Shown: positions 34,710 through 44,128, counted from the stretch's first letter. The stretch is DNA of 64,000 bases from Caldimonas manganoxidans ATCC BAA-369 (GCF_000381125.1 NZ_KB905933.1:1-64000); one strand, 5' to 3'. Translations and numbers: made by a program. The notes: generated by a model not told the origin, from the letters alone.

Positions 34710-35189
34710 TCAATGCCGCGTCGGCTCGCAGATCGGGCCATGGGGCTGCGCACGCATCAACTCATGGAAGGTCTGGTGATTCAGGCGCATGAGCCGCTCG
34801 TGATCGCCCCCTTCGATCCACACTTCGTCCAGACGTTCCAATTCGTCATCGACCACCGTCGGCACACCCCAGGCCATGCCCACGGGGGGCAGGGCGCCCA
34901 AGTCGCAGTCATCGAAGAGCTCGGCAATCCGGGCCTCGTTGGCCAGATGGAGATCCGGCCGTCCGAGCATGCGGGCCACCGCGCCGACCTGGACCCGGCA
35001 GTCGGCCGGCACCACGGCCATCACGCAGCCCTCATCGTCTTCGAGCAAGACCGGCTTGGCCAAATGGTGGGCTGGTACCTGCGCACTGCGAGCGGTTTCG
35101 GCACTGGAGCGGCTGTGGACATGGGCCAGCACCTCGTAACGGGTGCCCCGCTGTGCAAGATAGTGGTAGAGGCGGGGGGGAATGGGCAT
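34710..35189 (-). CDS. YbaK/ProX-type aminoacyl-tRNA deacylase domain protein
   Basis: A 159-residue protein starting MPIPPRLYHYLAQRGTRYEVL. The fold landmarks are LAKPVLLEDDEGCVMAVVPADCRV with the catalytic-position lysine in A-K-P, EARIAELFDDCDLGALPPVG and the extra EVWIEGGDHERLMRL. It belongs to the wider YbaK/ProX group, distinct from the YbaK at 24714, whose G-Y-x-V-G-G loop is replaced here by LGALPPVG. Its tRNA substrate is unknown. Confidence 0.82.
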   Translation of the reverse strand: MPIPPRLYHYLAQRGTRYEVLAHVHSRSSAETARSAQVPAHHLAKPVLLEDDEGCVMAVVPADCRVQVGAVARMLGRPDLHLANEARIAELFDDCDLGALPPVGMAWGVPTVVDDELERLDEVWIEGGDHERLMRLNHQTFHELMRAQPHGPICEPTRH

Positions 35190-35443
35190 GGCGACCTCCA
35201 CGACGGCGAACTCAGCGGCTGGGCGCCGCCAGGGCGCCGTTGCGGCGCATGCGGCAGTGTGCGTCGGCCGTGGCGGGGCCGGAAGGCAAGGCCCTGTTTC
35301 CAACCAGGTCATCGCAGCAGCCCGTCTGTGATGGCACTTGTCACGGTTTGTCGTTCTCCACCGGGACCGATTCATGCCATAGTGCGGCCCTCGTTCCCCG
35401 CCGGGGTCGGCGGGGTGGGACTTCAACCTGAGGACTTTGATTG

Positions 35444-35722
35444 ATGACGAAATCCGATCTGATCGATGCAATCGCGGCCGATGCCGATGTGAGCAAGGCG
35501 TGCGCCCAGCGCATGCTGGACGCCGTGGCCCAGCGCATCACCCAAGCGCTGGCCCAAGGCCAGACCGTGGCCTGGGCCGGCTTTGGCACGTTCGCCGTGT
35601 CCGAGCGTGCCGCCCGCACGGGCCGCAACCCGCGCACTGGCGAGGAGATCCAGATCGAGGCCTCCAAAGCGGCCAAGTTCAGCGCCGGCAAGGCCTTGAA
35701 GGACGCGCTCAACGGTCGCTGA
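35444..35722 (+). CDS. HU-family DNA-binding protein
   Basis: A 92-residue histone-like protein: [49 protein letters not shown] (the DNA-embracing arm with G-R-N-P) and [12 protein letters not shown]. It bends and packs DNA as a dimer. ATG 35444 is preferred to TTG 35441; GAGGA lies at 35429-35433. It is transcribed alone between two leftward genes. Confidence 0.95.
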   Translation: MTKSDLIDAIAADADVSKACAQRMLDAVAQRITQALAQGQTVAWAGFGTFAVSERAARTGRNPRTGEEIQIEASKAAKFSAGKALKDALNGR

Positions 35723-35749
35723 ACCGTCGGCCTGCCGCCTCGAAGGCCG

Positions 35750-35770
35750 GGGGCGCCGCGTGGGCGCCCC
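35750..35770. terminator. GC-rich hairpin after the HU gene
   Basis: Perfect 8-bp stem GGGGCGCC-GCGTG-GGCGCCCC, 28 bases after the HU stop and 27 before the stop of the convergent nucleotidase gene. It lacks a T-run, so it may be a weak or Rho-aided terminator serving both genes. Confidence 0.45.
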
Positions 35771-35796
35771 AAGGCCGCCACGCCGCCGGCGGGGCG

Positions 35797-36717
35797 CTAC
35801 ACGCCAGAGGACGCCCCATTGGTGACACCAAAGGCCACGTGCCCCGCAGGCACATGCGTCGCGGCGTTTTCGACATGGCGCATCTGGTCGTCGAAAAAGA
35901 AGTCGGGCTCGAATTCACGCAGGAACGGGCCCTTGGGCAAGCCGCCGAGAAACATGGCTTCATCGACTTCGATGTTCCAGTCCATCAGGGTGCGGATGGC
36001 CCGCTCGTGGGCCGGAGCGCTGCGGGCGGTGACCAAGGCCGTGCGGATGCGCATGGCCGGGGTGCCCTCGCGCTGCAGACGATGCAGGGCCTCCAGCAGC
36101 GGCTTGAACGGCCCGGCGGGCAGCGGCGTGGAGGATCGGTGGCTTTCGTGGGCTTGAAAGGCGTCCAGGCCATTGTTCTGGAACACCTGTTCGGCCTCGT
36201 CGGAAAACAGCACCGCGTCGCCGTCGAAGGCGATACGCACCTCGCTGGGATGAGCGTCCGAGGCGCGGGCCGATTGTGGATAGACCCGCGCGGCCGGGAA
36301 GCCCGCATCGAGCGCGGCGCGCACATCGGCCTCGTTGGCTGACAGGAACAGGTGGGCGTTGAGCGGGCGCAAGTAGCGGTACGGCGATTGGCCGCGCGTG
36401 AAGACCCCGCGCTGGATCGGCAAGCCGTAATGCTGGGCCGAGCGGAACACGCGCATGCCCGAGACCGGATCGTTGCGCGAGAGGATCACCACTTCCACGC
36501 GCGGCGCCGCCCCAGGGCGGCCGCGGTTGAAGGCCAGCAGCTTGTTCACCAGCGAAAACGCCACGCCGGGGCGGGCCGGTACGTCCAGCCGCTGCAGCTG
36601 CAATTGCATGTAGCTGCGGTCGTCTTGCGCTTCGAACAGTTGGTTTTCTTCTTCGAAGTCGAACAATGCGCGTGAGGAGATGGCCACCACGAGCTGGCCG
36701 TCCAGGGGTCCGGGCAT
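35797..36717 (-). CDS. 5'-nucleotidase (cytosolic cN-I-like)
   Basis: A 306-residue protein of the 5'-nucleotidase family PF06189. It begins LVVAISSRALFDFEEENQLF (the D-F catalytic strand where D is the nucleophile site), then VVILSRNDPVSGMRVFRSAQHYGL, RGVFTRGQSPYRYLRPLNAHLF, RIAFDGDAVLFSDEAEQVFQ and FFFDDQMRHV. The HAD-type fold fits nucleoside monophosphate dephosphorylation. It follows the LapA-like gene by 26 bases on the same strand. Confidence 0.9.
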   Translation of the reverse strand: MPGPLDGQLVVAISSRALFDFEEENQLFEAQDDRSYMQLQLQRLDVPARPGVAFSLVNKLLAFNRGRPGAAPRVEVVILSRNDPVSGMRVFRSAQHYGLPIQRGVFTRGQSPYRYLRPLNAHLFLSANEADVRAALDAGFPAARVYPQSARASDAHPSEVRIAFDGDAVLFSDEAEQVFQNNGLDAFQAHESHRSSTPLPAGPFKPLLEALHRLQREGTPAMRIRTALVTARSAPAHERAIRTLMDWNIEVDEAMFLGGLPKGPFLREFEPDFFFDDQMRHVENAATHVPAGHVAFGVTNGASSGV

Positions 36718-36743
36718 GGCAGGTCAGGGGGTCGAGTGAGGTT

Positions 36744-37259
36744 TCAGGGGCTGCTCGTCGTCGAGACGATCGAACTGGGGTTGGCTTGGGCTTGTCGGTC
36801 GAGTTTGTCTTCGATTTCACCCAAGGCCGCGGCCAGGCCGTTGCCGTTGTCGTTGATCGCTTGGCGCAAACCTTCATCGAGACGGCGGGTTTGCGCCACC
36901 ACCTCGCCCGAGACGGTGGACACGTCCTGACGCAGCGCGGACAGCTCTTGTTCGAGCCATCGGCGCAGCTCGGTGTAGCGTGAGGCCTCCGCCTTCTCGG
37001 CCAGCTCGCGTTGCTCGCGCGCCTCGTGCATCAGGCGGCGGGCGTCGGACAGGCGCTGGGCCTGCATCACCGCAATGTAGGTCAGGAAGGCCACGGCCTC
37101 CACCGCCAGAAAGGCGAGCAGGACAAGGCCCAGCGGGGCCTCCGCTTCGGCTACCAACAGGTTGATCTGCGTGGGAGCCACGATGGCGGGCCAGTTCAAG
37201 GCGGCGAACAGCGCGATCAACGTCAGCATCAGGCCGAGCAGGACAGTACGCAGGGACAT
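36744..37259 (-). CDS. LapA-like membrane protein with coiled-coil tail
   Basis: A 171-residue protein. Two N-terminal helices (TVLLGLMLTLIALFAALNWP and APLGLVLLAFLAVEAVAFLT) surround the short I-V-A-P-T-Q-I-N-L-L strand seen in LapA/DUF1049 proteins. A long charged helix (residues 72-150) follows and ends S-S-I-V-S-T-T-S-S-P. LapA takes part in LPS assembly in enteric bacteria; whether this one does is not shown. ATG 37259 follows GGAGGA. Confidence 0.7.
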   Translation of the reverse strand: MSLRTVLLGLMLTLIALFAALNWPAIVAPTQINLLVAEAEAPLGLVLLAFLAVEAVAFLTYIAVMQAQRLSDARRLMHEAREQRELAEKAEASRYTELRRWLEQELSALRQDVSTVSGEVVAQTRRLDEGLRQAINDNGNGLAAALGEIEDKLDRQAQANPSSIVSTTSSP

Positions 37260-37387
37260 GAACGATTCCTCCAGGCTGATGGCGCCCGCTCTCCGGGTGG
37301 CGGCGCTCGGACGCAATCATGGCATCCTTTGGGGGCTGGTGGCCGCCGTGGGGGGCCGCAGAGCCAAAAGAAGGCGGAGGACTTTCC

Positions 37388-39283
37388 ATGGATCTGTTGT
37401 CGCTCTTGGCTATTCACGGCTTGTCGGGGCACGGCGTGGTGATCTGTCTGTTTACCTTGGCGGTGTTCGTGGTGTTCGTGCTGGACCGCCTACCCGTCGC
37501 GTCGGTCTGTCTGGGCATCCTGGTGTTCCTTCCGGTGTTCTTCACGCTTTTTCCCATGCCGTTGTCCGGCAGCGAGACGCTCGATGTGAGCCGCTTCTAC
37601 GCGGGTTTCGGGCATCCGGCGCTCGTGGCGATCTGCTCGCTCATGGTGATTGGGCATGCGCTTGTCGTCACCGGGGCGCTGGAGCCAGCGGCGCGGCGCC
37701 TGTCAGGATTGGTGGTGCAGCGGCCCTTCCTCGCCCTGGCCGTGGTGCTCTTGGCTGCGGCCGGCGCCAGCGGCTTCGTCAACGACACGCCCGTGGTGGT
37801 GCTGCTGCTGCCGCTGCTGATTGCTGCGGCGCATCGTGCCAAGACGTCGGCGGCGGGCATGTTGATGCCGATGAACTACGCGGTGCTCATCGGCGGCATG
37901 GCCACGACCATCGGCACGTCGACCAACCTCATCGTGGTCAACCTCGCGCAGCAGCTGGGCCTGCCGGCGATCGGCATGCTCGACTTCTATCCGATCGTGG
38001 CGACGGCAGCCGTGCCTGCCTTGCTTTATCTCTGGCTTGTGGCACCGCGTCTCCTGGCCAGCGTCAAGGGAAACGAGGCCATCGAAACGCAGGAGGCCTT
38101 CGATGCCGAGATTTATGTCGAGCCGGGCTCCTGGCTTGAAGGCAAGCGTTTGGGTGAGGTCATCGAGACGACCGAGGGGCGCATGCGGGTGCTAGAGGTG
38201 CGTGACGAGCGCGGGCGCTCGCGCGTGAAGCTGCCCACCTCCAAGCTGCGGGCAGGAGACCGGCTCGTGCTGCAGGACACGGTGGCGAATCTGAAGGAAT
38301 TCGAGACCGTGCTCAAGGCCAGCCTGCACGGTCTGGAAGACGATGAGGAGGAGCGCTCCAATGAGAATGCCTCTGCGTCGCCGGATGAGCAAAAGGACAC
38401 AAAGACCCGCCGCCGGGCCTCGGCGATCGTGGCGCAGATGGTGATCACGGCGCAATCGCCCCTGGTGGGACGCACTGTGCGGCAGATGCGCCTGGGCGAT
38501 CGCTACCAGATCGCGGTGCTGGGGGTGCGGCCGGGCCGCACGCCCCAGGCGAACTGGTCGCGCAAGGAATTGGCCGATCGGCAGCTCTACGCCGGCGACG
38601 TGCTGTTGCTCCAGGGGCCGATTCAGGAGATGCAGGAGGCACAGCGTGACGGCTTTGGTCTGCTGCTCGATTCCCGACATGTGCTGCCCCGGCAGGACAA
38701 GGCGTGGATCGCCCTGCTGACGTTGGGCGCAACGGTGGCGCTGGCGGTCACGAAGATCCTGCCGATCGAGGTGGCGGCCATGGGCGGGGTGATCGTGCTG
38801 CTGGCTGCGGGCGCCCTGAGCTGGCGTGACATCGGCGCCTCGCTGTCGATGAAGGTCGTCATGCTTGTTGCCGCCAGCCTGGCCCTGGGCGATGCGCTGA
38901 TGGCCACGGGGGGCACGGAGTTTCTGGCCTCCCAGCTCGTCACGATGGCCAACGTGCTGGAGCCTCGCTGGGTGCTCGTGGGGCTGATGGGCCTGATGGG
39001 TCTGCTCACGAACTTTGTGTCGAACAATGCGGCCGCAGCCATCGGCACGCCGCTGGGGTTTGAGATGGCGCGCCAGCTGGGTGTGCCGCCCGAGCCCTAT
39101 GTGCTGGCCGTGCTGTTCGGATGCAACCTGTGCTATCTCACGCCGATGGGATACCAAACCAACCTGCTCGTGATGAATGCGGGCGGTTACCGTTTCGGTG
39201 ACTTCGTTCGTGTGGGGGCGCCGCTGTTCCTCATCATGTGGCTGGGCCTGAGTGCGGCGCTTGTCTGGCGCTACGGGCTGTAG
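37388..39283 (+). CDS. SLC13-family permease with TrkA-C (RCK) domains
   Basis: A 631-residue membrane protein. The first half (residues 1-215) has the DASS-type helix hairpins, with S-G-F-V-N-D-T-P-V-V-V-L-L-L-P and GGMATTIGTSTNLIV. Two cytoplasmic TrkA-C domains follow (about 225-310 and 355-435), separated by a charged linker of about 40 residues. The second half repeats the transporter motif: L-L-T-N-F-V-S-N-N-A-A-A-A-I and G-C-N-L-C-Y-L-T-P-M-G-Y-Q-T-N. Such proteins move dicarboxylates, sulfate or similar anions with sodium; the substrate is not clear here. ATG 37388 follows GGAGGA. It is divergent from the LapA-like gene. Confidence 0.88.
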   Translation: MDLLSLLAIHGLSGHGVVICLFTLAVFVVFVLDRLPVASVCLGILVFLPVFFTLFPMPLSGSETLDVSRFYAGFGHPALVAICSLMVIGHALVVTGALEPAARRLSGLVVQRPFLALAVVLLAAAGASGFVNDTPVVVLLLPLLIAAAHRAKTSAAGMLMPMNYAVLIGGMATTIGTSTNLIVVNLAQQLGLPAIGMLDFYPIVATAAVPALLYLWLVAPRLLASVKGNEAIETQEAFDAEIYVEPGSWLEGKRLGEVIETTEGRMRVLEVRDERGRSRVKLPTSKLRAGDRLVLQDTVANLKEFETVLKASLHGLEDDEEERSNENASASPDEQKDTKTRRRASAIVAQMVITAQSPLVGRTVRQMRLGDRYQIAVLGVRPGRTPQANWSRKELADRQLYAGDVLLLQGPIQEMQEAQRDGFGLLLDSRHVLPRQDKAWIALLTLGATVALAVTKILPIEVAAMGGVIVLLAAGALSWRDIGASLSMKVVMLVAASLALGDALMATGGTEFLASQLVTMANVLEPRWVLVGLMGLMGLLTNFVSNNAAAAIGTPLGFEMARQLGVPPEPYVLAVLFGCNLCYLTPMGYQTNLLVMNAGGYRFGDFVRVGAPLFLIMWLGLSAALVWRYGL

Positions 39284-39429
39284 AAATATGTAACGCCTGT
39301 CGGTCGATGCCGACAGGTGCGCAAGCCACCAGCCGACAGGCATCGCAGACCCGTAGTCCTAGAGTTCACTCACGGCCTTCGAACATGAGGCTGGCTGCAA
39401 CTCAACAAATGAACTTGAAGGAGCACACC

Positions 39430-39762
39430 ATGCAAGCGAGCCAACTGTTGCGCATCACGGCCCTGTCGGTGGCGTTGGGCGCCACCATCGGCACCATCGG
39501 CTGCTCGGCGACGCCCACCCAGGCGAGTGCCGGCGAGGTGATCGACGATGCGTGGATCACCACCAAGGTCAAGGCGGCTTTCGTCGAGGACAAGATCGTC
39601 AGTGCGCTGAACATCCAGGTCGAGACGTTCCGCGGCACCGTGCAGCTCAGCGGCTTTGCCAACAGCGCGGCCGAGGTGCAGCGCGCCGGCGAAATTGCCA
39701 GCGGCATCAAGGGCGTGAAGGCGGTGAAGAACGACATCCGACTGAAGCAGTCGGTGAGCTGA
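39430..39762 (+). CDS. BON-domain lipoprotein (OsmY-like)
   Basis: A 110-residue exported protein. The signal ends at the lipobox I-G-C, suggesting a lipid-anchored periplasmic protein. A single BON domain follows: [40 protein letters not shown] and [15 protein letters not shown] domains bind membranes and appear in envelope stress proteins such as OsmY. ATG 39430 was picked because AAGGAG sits 8 bases before it. Confidence 0.9.
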   Translation: MQASQLLRITALSVALGATIGTIGCSATPTQASAGEVIDDAWITTKVKAAFVEDKIVSALNIQVETFRGTVQLSGFANSAAEVQRAGEIASGIKGVKAVKNDIRLKQSVS

Positions 39763-39784
39763 TCACCGTCAAAGGAGAACGACC

Positions 39785-39946
39785 ATGCTGCACTACGCTG
39801 CCGTCTTTTTCGTCATCGCCCTGATCGCGGCCGTCTTCGGTTTCGGTGGCATCGCCGCCGGCGCCGCGGGCATTGCCAAGATCCTGTTCTTCATCTTCCT
39901 CATCGGCTTTGTCGTGTCGCTGGTGATGGGGCTGATCAAACGCTAG
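39785..39946 (+). CDS. DUF1328/YtjA-family small membrane protein
   Basis: A 53-residue protein, [20 protein letters not shown] through a glycine-alanine hinge ([14 protein letters not shown]) to a second helix and a final LIKR. This is the complete DUF1328 family, made of two short membrane helices. An AAAGGAG site lies 9 bases before ATG 39785. It is 22 bases after the BON gene, and both are typical osmotic or general stress genes, so they probably share one mRNA. Confidence 0.92.
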   Translation: MLHYAAVFFVIALIAAVFGFGGIAAGAAGIAKILFFIFLIGFVVSLVMGLIKR

Positions 39947-39971
39947 CCGCGTTCCTGACGACACCACGGAC

Positions 39972-40000
39972 CGGCCCGCCCTGCGCGGGCCGTTCTTCTT
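39972..40000. terminator. Rho-independent terminator after the DUF1328 gene
   Basis: An 8-bp stem CGGCCCGC with loop CCTGC and GCGGGCCG (39972-39992), followed by TTCTTCTT. It closes the BON-DUF1328 unit and lies just before the stop of the convergent SulP gene. Confidence 0.75.
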
Positions 40001-40015
40001 TACGGCGACGCCGGC

Positions 40016-41812
40016 TCACTGGTCCAGTTGGCTGCATTCCCAGAAGATGCGCGCACGGCAGGTGCGGCAGATCTGCGGGTCCAGGGTTTGGAAGATGCGG
40101 GCGATGGCGGTGCGCTTGTCCGGGTGGATGTGGTCCGGCCCCAGGGCGTCGAGGAAGCCGGTGCGCTCCCACATCTCCAGCACTTGCGGGCGGGGCCGGT
40201 GGAAGTGCAAGTCGCCTCCCATGGCGCGCCGGGCGGCCAGTTCGGCTTGCCACAGCTCGGCGCCGGCCAGGTCGATGAAATTCATGCTCTTGGCCATGAC
40301 CAGCAGGTGTTTGGGGGCGTTGGGCGCGGTGCGCAAGGCGTGCAGGGTGTCGGCCACGTGCTGGGTGGCGCCGAAATAGATCGACCCCTCCATGCGGAGC
40401 AGTTTGACTTGCGGGCATTCGGGCAGCGCGCCTTCGGGGTGTCCGTCGATCACCTCGAAATGGCGCCCTTCGTCCATCGACATGAAGCCCATCGTGCGCA
40501 TCGCCGGCCGTGCCGTGCGATACAGGTAGCTCATCAGCGAGGCGATGGTGCCCAGCAGGATGGCGACCTCCAAGCGAAGGCCGACCGTTGCCGCGAGGGT
40601 GAGCGCAGCGATGCCGAATTCCGTGCGGTTGAGCAGGTACAGACGGCGCCAGCGGGGCAGGTCCAGCAGCGTCCAGGCCACCAGCAGCAGCAAGCCTGCG
40701 ATGGCCGCCATCGGGATCAGCGCCAGCACCGGTGCCGTGAAGGCCACCAAGCCCATCAGCAGCACGGCCGAAAACACCGCCGCCAGAGGCGTGCGCGCGC
40801 CGGCTTCCAGGTTGGGCATGGAGCGGTTGAGCGATCCGCAACTCACGTACGAGGAAAAAAAGCCGCCAATGAGGTTGGACAGGCCCTGGCCAAGGAATTC
40901 ACGGTTGGCATCGATGCGCTGCCCCGAGCGTTGGGCGACCGCCTTGGCGATCGAGATCGACTGACCCAGGGCCACGATGGTCAGTGCGGCGGCCAAGCCC
41001 AGCAGCTCGGGCAGTTTCGACCAGTCCACGGCCGGGACCGCGAAGACCGGCCACGCTCCCGGAATGGCTCCCACCACCTCGACGGGGGGCCAGCCGAACG
41101 CCGCGGCATGCCGGTTCAGCCCCGTGGCCAGCAGCGTGCCGGCGGCCAGTCCCACCAGCATGTGCGGCCAGCGCGGCTGGAGGCGGCGCAGCCCCAGGGC
41201 CGCCAGCAGCGTGACCGTTCCCACCGCCAAGGCCGTCAGCTGTGCCTCACTGGCCTGGCGCACCAGGTGGGTCAGCACGGCCCAGGCACCGTGGCCCGGC
41301 GGCGCAGGCAGGCCCATCAGATCAGGCAGTGCGTACAGGGCGATCAGCAGCGCTGCGCCGCTGGTGAAGCCCAGCAGCACCGACGGCGCAATGAAGTTGG
41401 CGATCGAGCCCAGGCGCAAGGCGCCCACCAGCGTTTGCATCAGGCCCACGAGCACCGTCACCGCCAGAGCGAGTTGGATGTACGGCGGCGTGCCAGCGGC
41501 CGCCAGCGGGCTGAGCATGGTGTACAGCGCCACGGAGTTCGCATTGGTCGGGCCTGACATCACATGCCGGCTCGAACCGGCCAGCGCCGCCACGATGCAT
41601 GGCACGATGGCCGTGTACAGGCCGTACTGCGGCGGCAGGCCCGCCAGGGTGGCGAATGCAATGCCCTGCGGCAGCACCAGCAGGGCCCCCAGCAGGCCGG
41701 CCAGGCCATCGGCACGCAAGGAGGCGGGGCTCACCTCATGAACCCAGTCGCCCAGCACGCGGGCCAGCCGTCGCTGCCAAGGCGCGGGATGCGAGCTCAC
41801 GGAAGGGGGCAT
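40016..41812 (-). CDS. SulP-family anion transporter with STAS domain
   Basis: A 598-residue transporter from ATG 41812 (GTG 41833 adds seven residues). Membrane motifs are LLVLPQGIAFATLAGLPPQYGLYTAIV, H-V-M-S-G-P-T-N-A-N-S, LGFTSGAALLI and GQSISIAKAVA. The STAS domain spans about 445-545 and includes VKLLRMEGSIYFGA and SMNFIDLAGAELWQAE. A final segment DPQICRTCRARIFWECSQ adds three cysteines outside the normal domain. SulP proteins carry sulfate, bicarbonate or organic acids; the substrate is not settled. Confidence 0.9.
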   Translation of the reverse strand: MPPSVSSHPAPWQRRLARVLGDWVHEVSPASLRADGLAGLLGALLVLPQGIAFATLAGLPPQYGLYTAIVPCIVAALAGSSRHVMSGPTNANSVALYTMLSPLAAAGTPPYIQLALAVTVLVGLMQTLVGALRLGSIANFIAPSVLLGFTSGAALLIALYALPDLMGLPAPPGHGAWAVLTHLVRQASEAQLTALAVGTVTLLAALGLRRLQPRWPHMLVGLAAGTLLATGLNRHAAAFGWPPVEVVGAIPGAWPVFAVPAVDWSKLPELLGLAAALTIVALGQSISIAKAVAQRSGQRIDANREFLGQGLSNLIGGFFSSYVSCGSLNRSMPNLEAGARTPLAAVFSAVLLMGLVAFTAPVLALIPMAAIAGLLLLVAWTLLDLPRWRRLYLLNRTEFGIAALTLAATVGLRLEVAILLGTIASLMSYLYRTARPAMRTMGFMSMDEGRHFEVIDGHPEGALPECPQVKLLRMEGSIYFGATQHVADTLHALRTAPNAPKHLLVMAKSMNFIDLAGAELWQAELAARRAMGGDLHFHRPRPQVLEMWERTGFLDALGPDHIHPDKRTAIARIFQTLDPQICRTCRARIFWECSQLDQ

Positions 41813-41940
41813 GGACAGTGTGACATGTTGCACTTGGCAGGACCGGCCGGCCTCGCTAGATTATCGGCCGGCACGTCGGACCCGGCGCAGGCCCGGCGAC
41901 CCACCGATCCATGATGCGCAATGTGTCTGATCGAGCCTCG

Positions 41941-42150
41941 ATGTGGAGAGTGTGCTTTCTCAACGGCAGCCCACGTCGCCTGTCCACGGCTGACAAAGGC
42001 CCTTGGCACCCGGACGAGCAGCGCGTGCGTCAGTGGGCGCAATGGTTCCAACAGCGCGGCTACCGCGTGGCCGTGCAGCACAGCAACGGGGATCTGTTCG
42101 AAGGCGACCGTCTGATCGGCAACGTGATGGGGGGGCGCTTCAGGGGCTGA
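41941..42150 (+). CDS. Small hypothetical protein
   Basis: A 69-residue protein from ATG 41941 (ATG 41911 adds ten residues) that I do not recognise: WRVCFLNGSPRRLSTADKG, then H-P-D-E-Q-R-V-R-Q-W-A-Q-W-F-Q-Q-R-G-Y and VAVQHSNGDLFEGDRLIG. The composition is protein-like, with a plausible helix and strands. It is divergent from SulP and ends 3 bases before the stop of the amidohydrolase gene. Confidence 0.45.
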   Translation: MWRVCFLNGSPRRLSTADKGPWHPDEQRVRQWAQWFQQRGYRVAVQHSNGDLFEGDRLIGNVMGGRFRG

Positions 42151-42153
42151 GGT

Positions 42154-43023
42154 TCATCCGATCTGGCGGCGCACATGGCCGGCCAGGGTCTCCAGCAGTG
42201 TCGAGAGGTCGCGGCGCAGGCGTTCGAAACCTTCGTTCGGCTCGCGTGTGATCTCGTCCATGTAGAGCGGACGGCGGATCTCGATCTGCAGGCTGTGGCG
42301 CCCGGCCGCCGGCCGGCCGATGCGGCCGATCAGCTCCACGCCCTTGTAAGGGTCGTTGACCGCCACCGTGTAGCCGAGGCGGCGCAGCGTGTGTCCCACC
42401 AGGTCCACGAAGGCCGGGTCGCAGGTGGTGCCGTCACGATCGCCCAGCACGAAGTCGGCCAGCGGCCGGGCCGAGACTTTGCCCAGGCGCGCGTATGCGT
42501 CGTTGGGCATCGAGTGCAGGTTCAGATGCCACACCCGGCCGAAATCACGCAGGGCAGCGTCGATGCCGGCCTGCAGCGCGGTGTGGTAGGGCTGCCAGCA
42601 CCGCCGGATGCGGCCCTGCACCTCGTTCACTGTGAGTCGCCGGTCGTAGATCGGCGTGGCCGCGTCCACGCGGCTCCACACCAGCCCGTAGCCCAGGCGC
42701 GACTTCTCGCCCGGGGCCAGCGGTTCGGGCCAGGGGCCGTCGAGCAGGGCCGGGTCCAGATCTGCCAGCGACCGGTTGGGGTCGATGTAGGTGCGCGGGA
42801 AGTTGGCCGCGATCAGCGTGGCCCCGTGCGCAGGGGCATCGGCCCACAGAGTCTCGATGTGGGTGTCCTCGCCTTGGCGCAGCCGCGCCAGCGGCACGGC
42901 GGCGCCGAAATCCGGCGGGTACCAGGTGCCGCTGTGCGGCGAGTCGCACACCAAGGGCAGGCGCGAGCCCACGGGCTCGCGCACCACCACCATCGGCGGT
43001 GGGGTCAGGGGATCGGTATGCAT
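42154..43023 (-). CDS. N-formylglutamate amidohydrolase
   Basis: A 289-residue protein of the N-formylglutamate amidohydrolase family (FGase, HutG/HutF-route type). It shows PLVCDSPHSGTWYPPDF, EDTHIETLWADAPAHGATLIAANFPRTYIDPNR, WHLNLHSMPND and GRHSLQIEIRRPLYMDE. The enzyme frees formate from N-formylglutamate in histidine breakdown. No hut genes are nearby; instead it is coupled by one base (TGATG) to a Bug binding protein, which points to use of an imported acylated amino acid or related acid. Confidence 0.9.
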   Translation of the reverse strand: MHTDPLTPPPMVVVREPVGSRLPLVCDSPHSGTWYPPDFGAAVPLARLRQGEDTHIETLWADAPAHGATLIAANFPRTYIDPNRSLADLDPALLDGPWPEPLAPGEKSRLGYGLVWSRVDAATPIYDRRLTVNEVQGRIRRCWQPYHTALQAGIDAALRDFGRVWHLNLHSMPNDAYARLGKVSARPLADFVLGDRDGTTCDPAFVDLVGHTLRRLGYTVAVNDPYKGVELIGRIGRPAAGRHSLQIEIRRPLYMDEITREPNEGFERLRRDLSTLLETLAGHVRRQIG

Positions 43024-43994
43024 CAGTCCAGCTTGATGTTGGCCTTTTGGGCGATGCGGCGGTAGCGCGCCATGGCTTCCTGGATCTGCGCGGCGAACTG
43101 CTCGGGCGTGCCGGCCATCGGGACGCCGGAGATCTCCTTCATCGTCGCCTGGAAGGCCGGCGTGGCCATGGCCTTGTGGACCGCGGCGTTCAGGGTCTTG
43201 ACCACCTCGGCGGGCGTGCCGGCCGGTGCCACCAGGCCGAACCAGCCGCCTTCGCGCATTTCGGTGAAGCCCAGTTCGGCATAGGTGGGCACGTCCGGCA
43301 GCGCCGGGCTGCGCTGCGGCGAGAGCACGGCCAGCGCGCGCAGCTTGCCGGCCTTCACGTTCGGCAGGGTCGAGGGCAGGTTGTCGGTCATCGCATGCAC
43401 CACGCCGGCCAGCGCGTCGCTGGCGGCCTGGCCGGCGCCCTTGTAGGGAATGTGCAGCAGCTCGATGCCCGCCAGGTCCATGAAGTGCTCGATATTCGCG
43501 TGGCCCAGCGAACTGTTGCCCGGCGAGGCGAAGGTGTAGTGGCCCGGCTTGGCCTTGGCGAGCTTGATGAACTCGGGCATGGTCTGTGCCGGCACGCTGG
43601 GGTGGACCACGAAGACGCTGGGCACGGACATCACGTTGACCACGGGCACGAAGTCCTTGACCGGGTCATAGGGCAGCCTGCTGTAGATCGCCGGGTTGGA
43701 GCCATGCGTGCTCACCGTCGCCATGCCAATGGTGTAGCCGTCGGGGCGCGACTTGGCCACAACGTCCATGCCGATGGCGCCCCCGCCGCCCCCGCGGTTC
43801 TCCACCACCACGGCCTTGCCCAGGATGGGCGCCATCTGGTCGGCCAGCAGGCGGGCGACGATGTCCGTGGAGCCGCCAGGTGCAAAGGGCACGATCAGCT
43901 TGATCGGGCGCTCCGGATACTGGGCGCGCGCAGCCAGCGGCAGGAGCAGGGAGGCGGCGGCCAGGCTGGCCAGCCAGAGTCGGCGTGAAGTCAT
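43023..43994 (-). CDS. Bug-family tripartite tricarboxylate transporter substrate-binding protein
   Basis: A 323-residue periplasmic binding protein. The signal ends at LAARAQ. Conserved Bug landmarks are PERPIKLIVPFAPGGSTDIVARLLA, VVVENRGGGGGAIGMDVVAKS, PDGYTIGM, LLHIPYKGAGQAASDA and LPDVPTYAELGF. Bug proteins bind carboxylates or amides and are very numerous in Betaproteobacteria. There are no TctA/TctB genes here, so the permease would be encoded elsewhere. It overlaps the amidohydrolase gene and is divergent from the LysR gene. Confidence 0.92.
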   Translation of the reverse strand: MTSRRLWLASLAAASLLLPLAARAQYPERPIKLIVPFAPGGSTDIVARLLADQMAPILGKAVVVENRGGGGGAIGMDVVAKSRPDGYTIGMATVSTHGSNPAIYSRLPYDPVKDFVPVVNVMSVPSVFVVHPSVPAQTMPEFIKLAKAKPGHYTFASPGNSSLGHANIEHFMDLAGIELLHIPYKGAGQAASDALAGVVHAMTDNLPSTLPNVKAGKLRALAVLSPQRSPALPDVPTYAELGFTEMREGGWFGLVAPAGTPAEVVKTLNAAVHKAMATPAFQATMKEISGVPMAGTPEQFAAQIQEAMARYRRIAQKANIKLD

Positions 43995-44128
43995 GGTGGT
44001 CTGTGGTCCTGTAAACGTTGTGCAAGTCACACCCAAGGGCTGCCGTTGATTCTGGAGGGCACCTCACGCCGGAAAAAGCGACAAAATAGCTTGCTGCCAT
44101 GAGCAACGCTCATAGTTGACGCCCCCGC

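Noticed and set aside
24714-35189. The two YbaK-type genes as a recent duplication
   Set aside because: Their active-site loops and lengths differ clearly; they belong to separate branches of the family.
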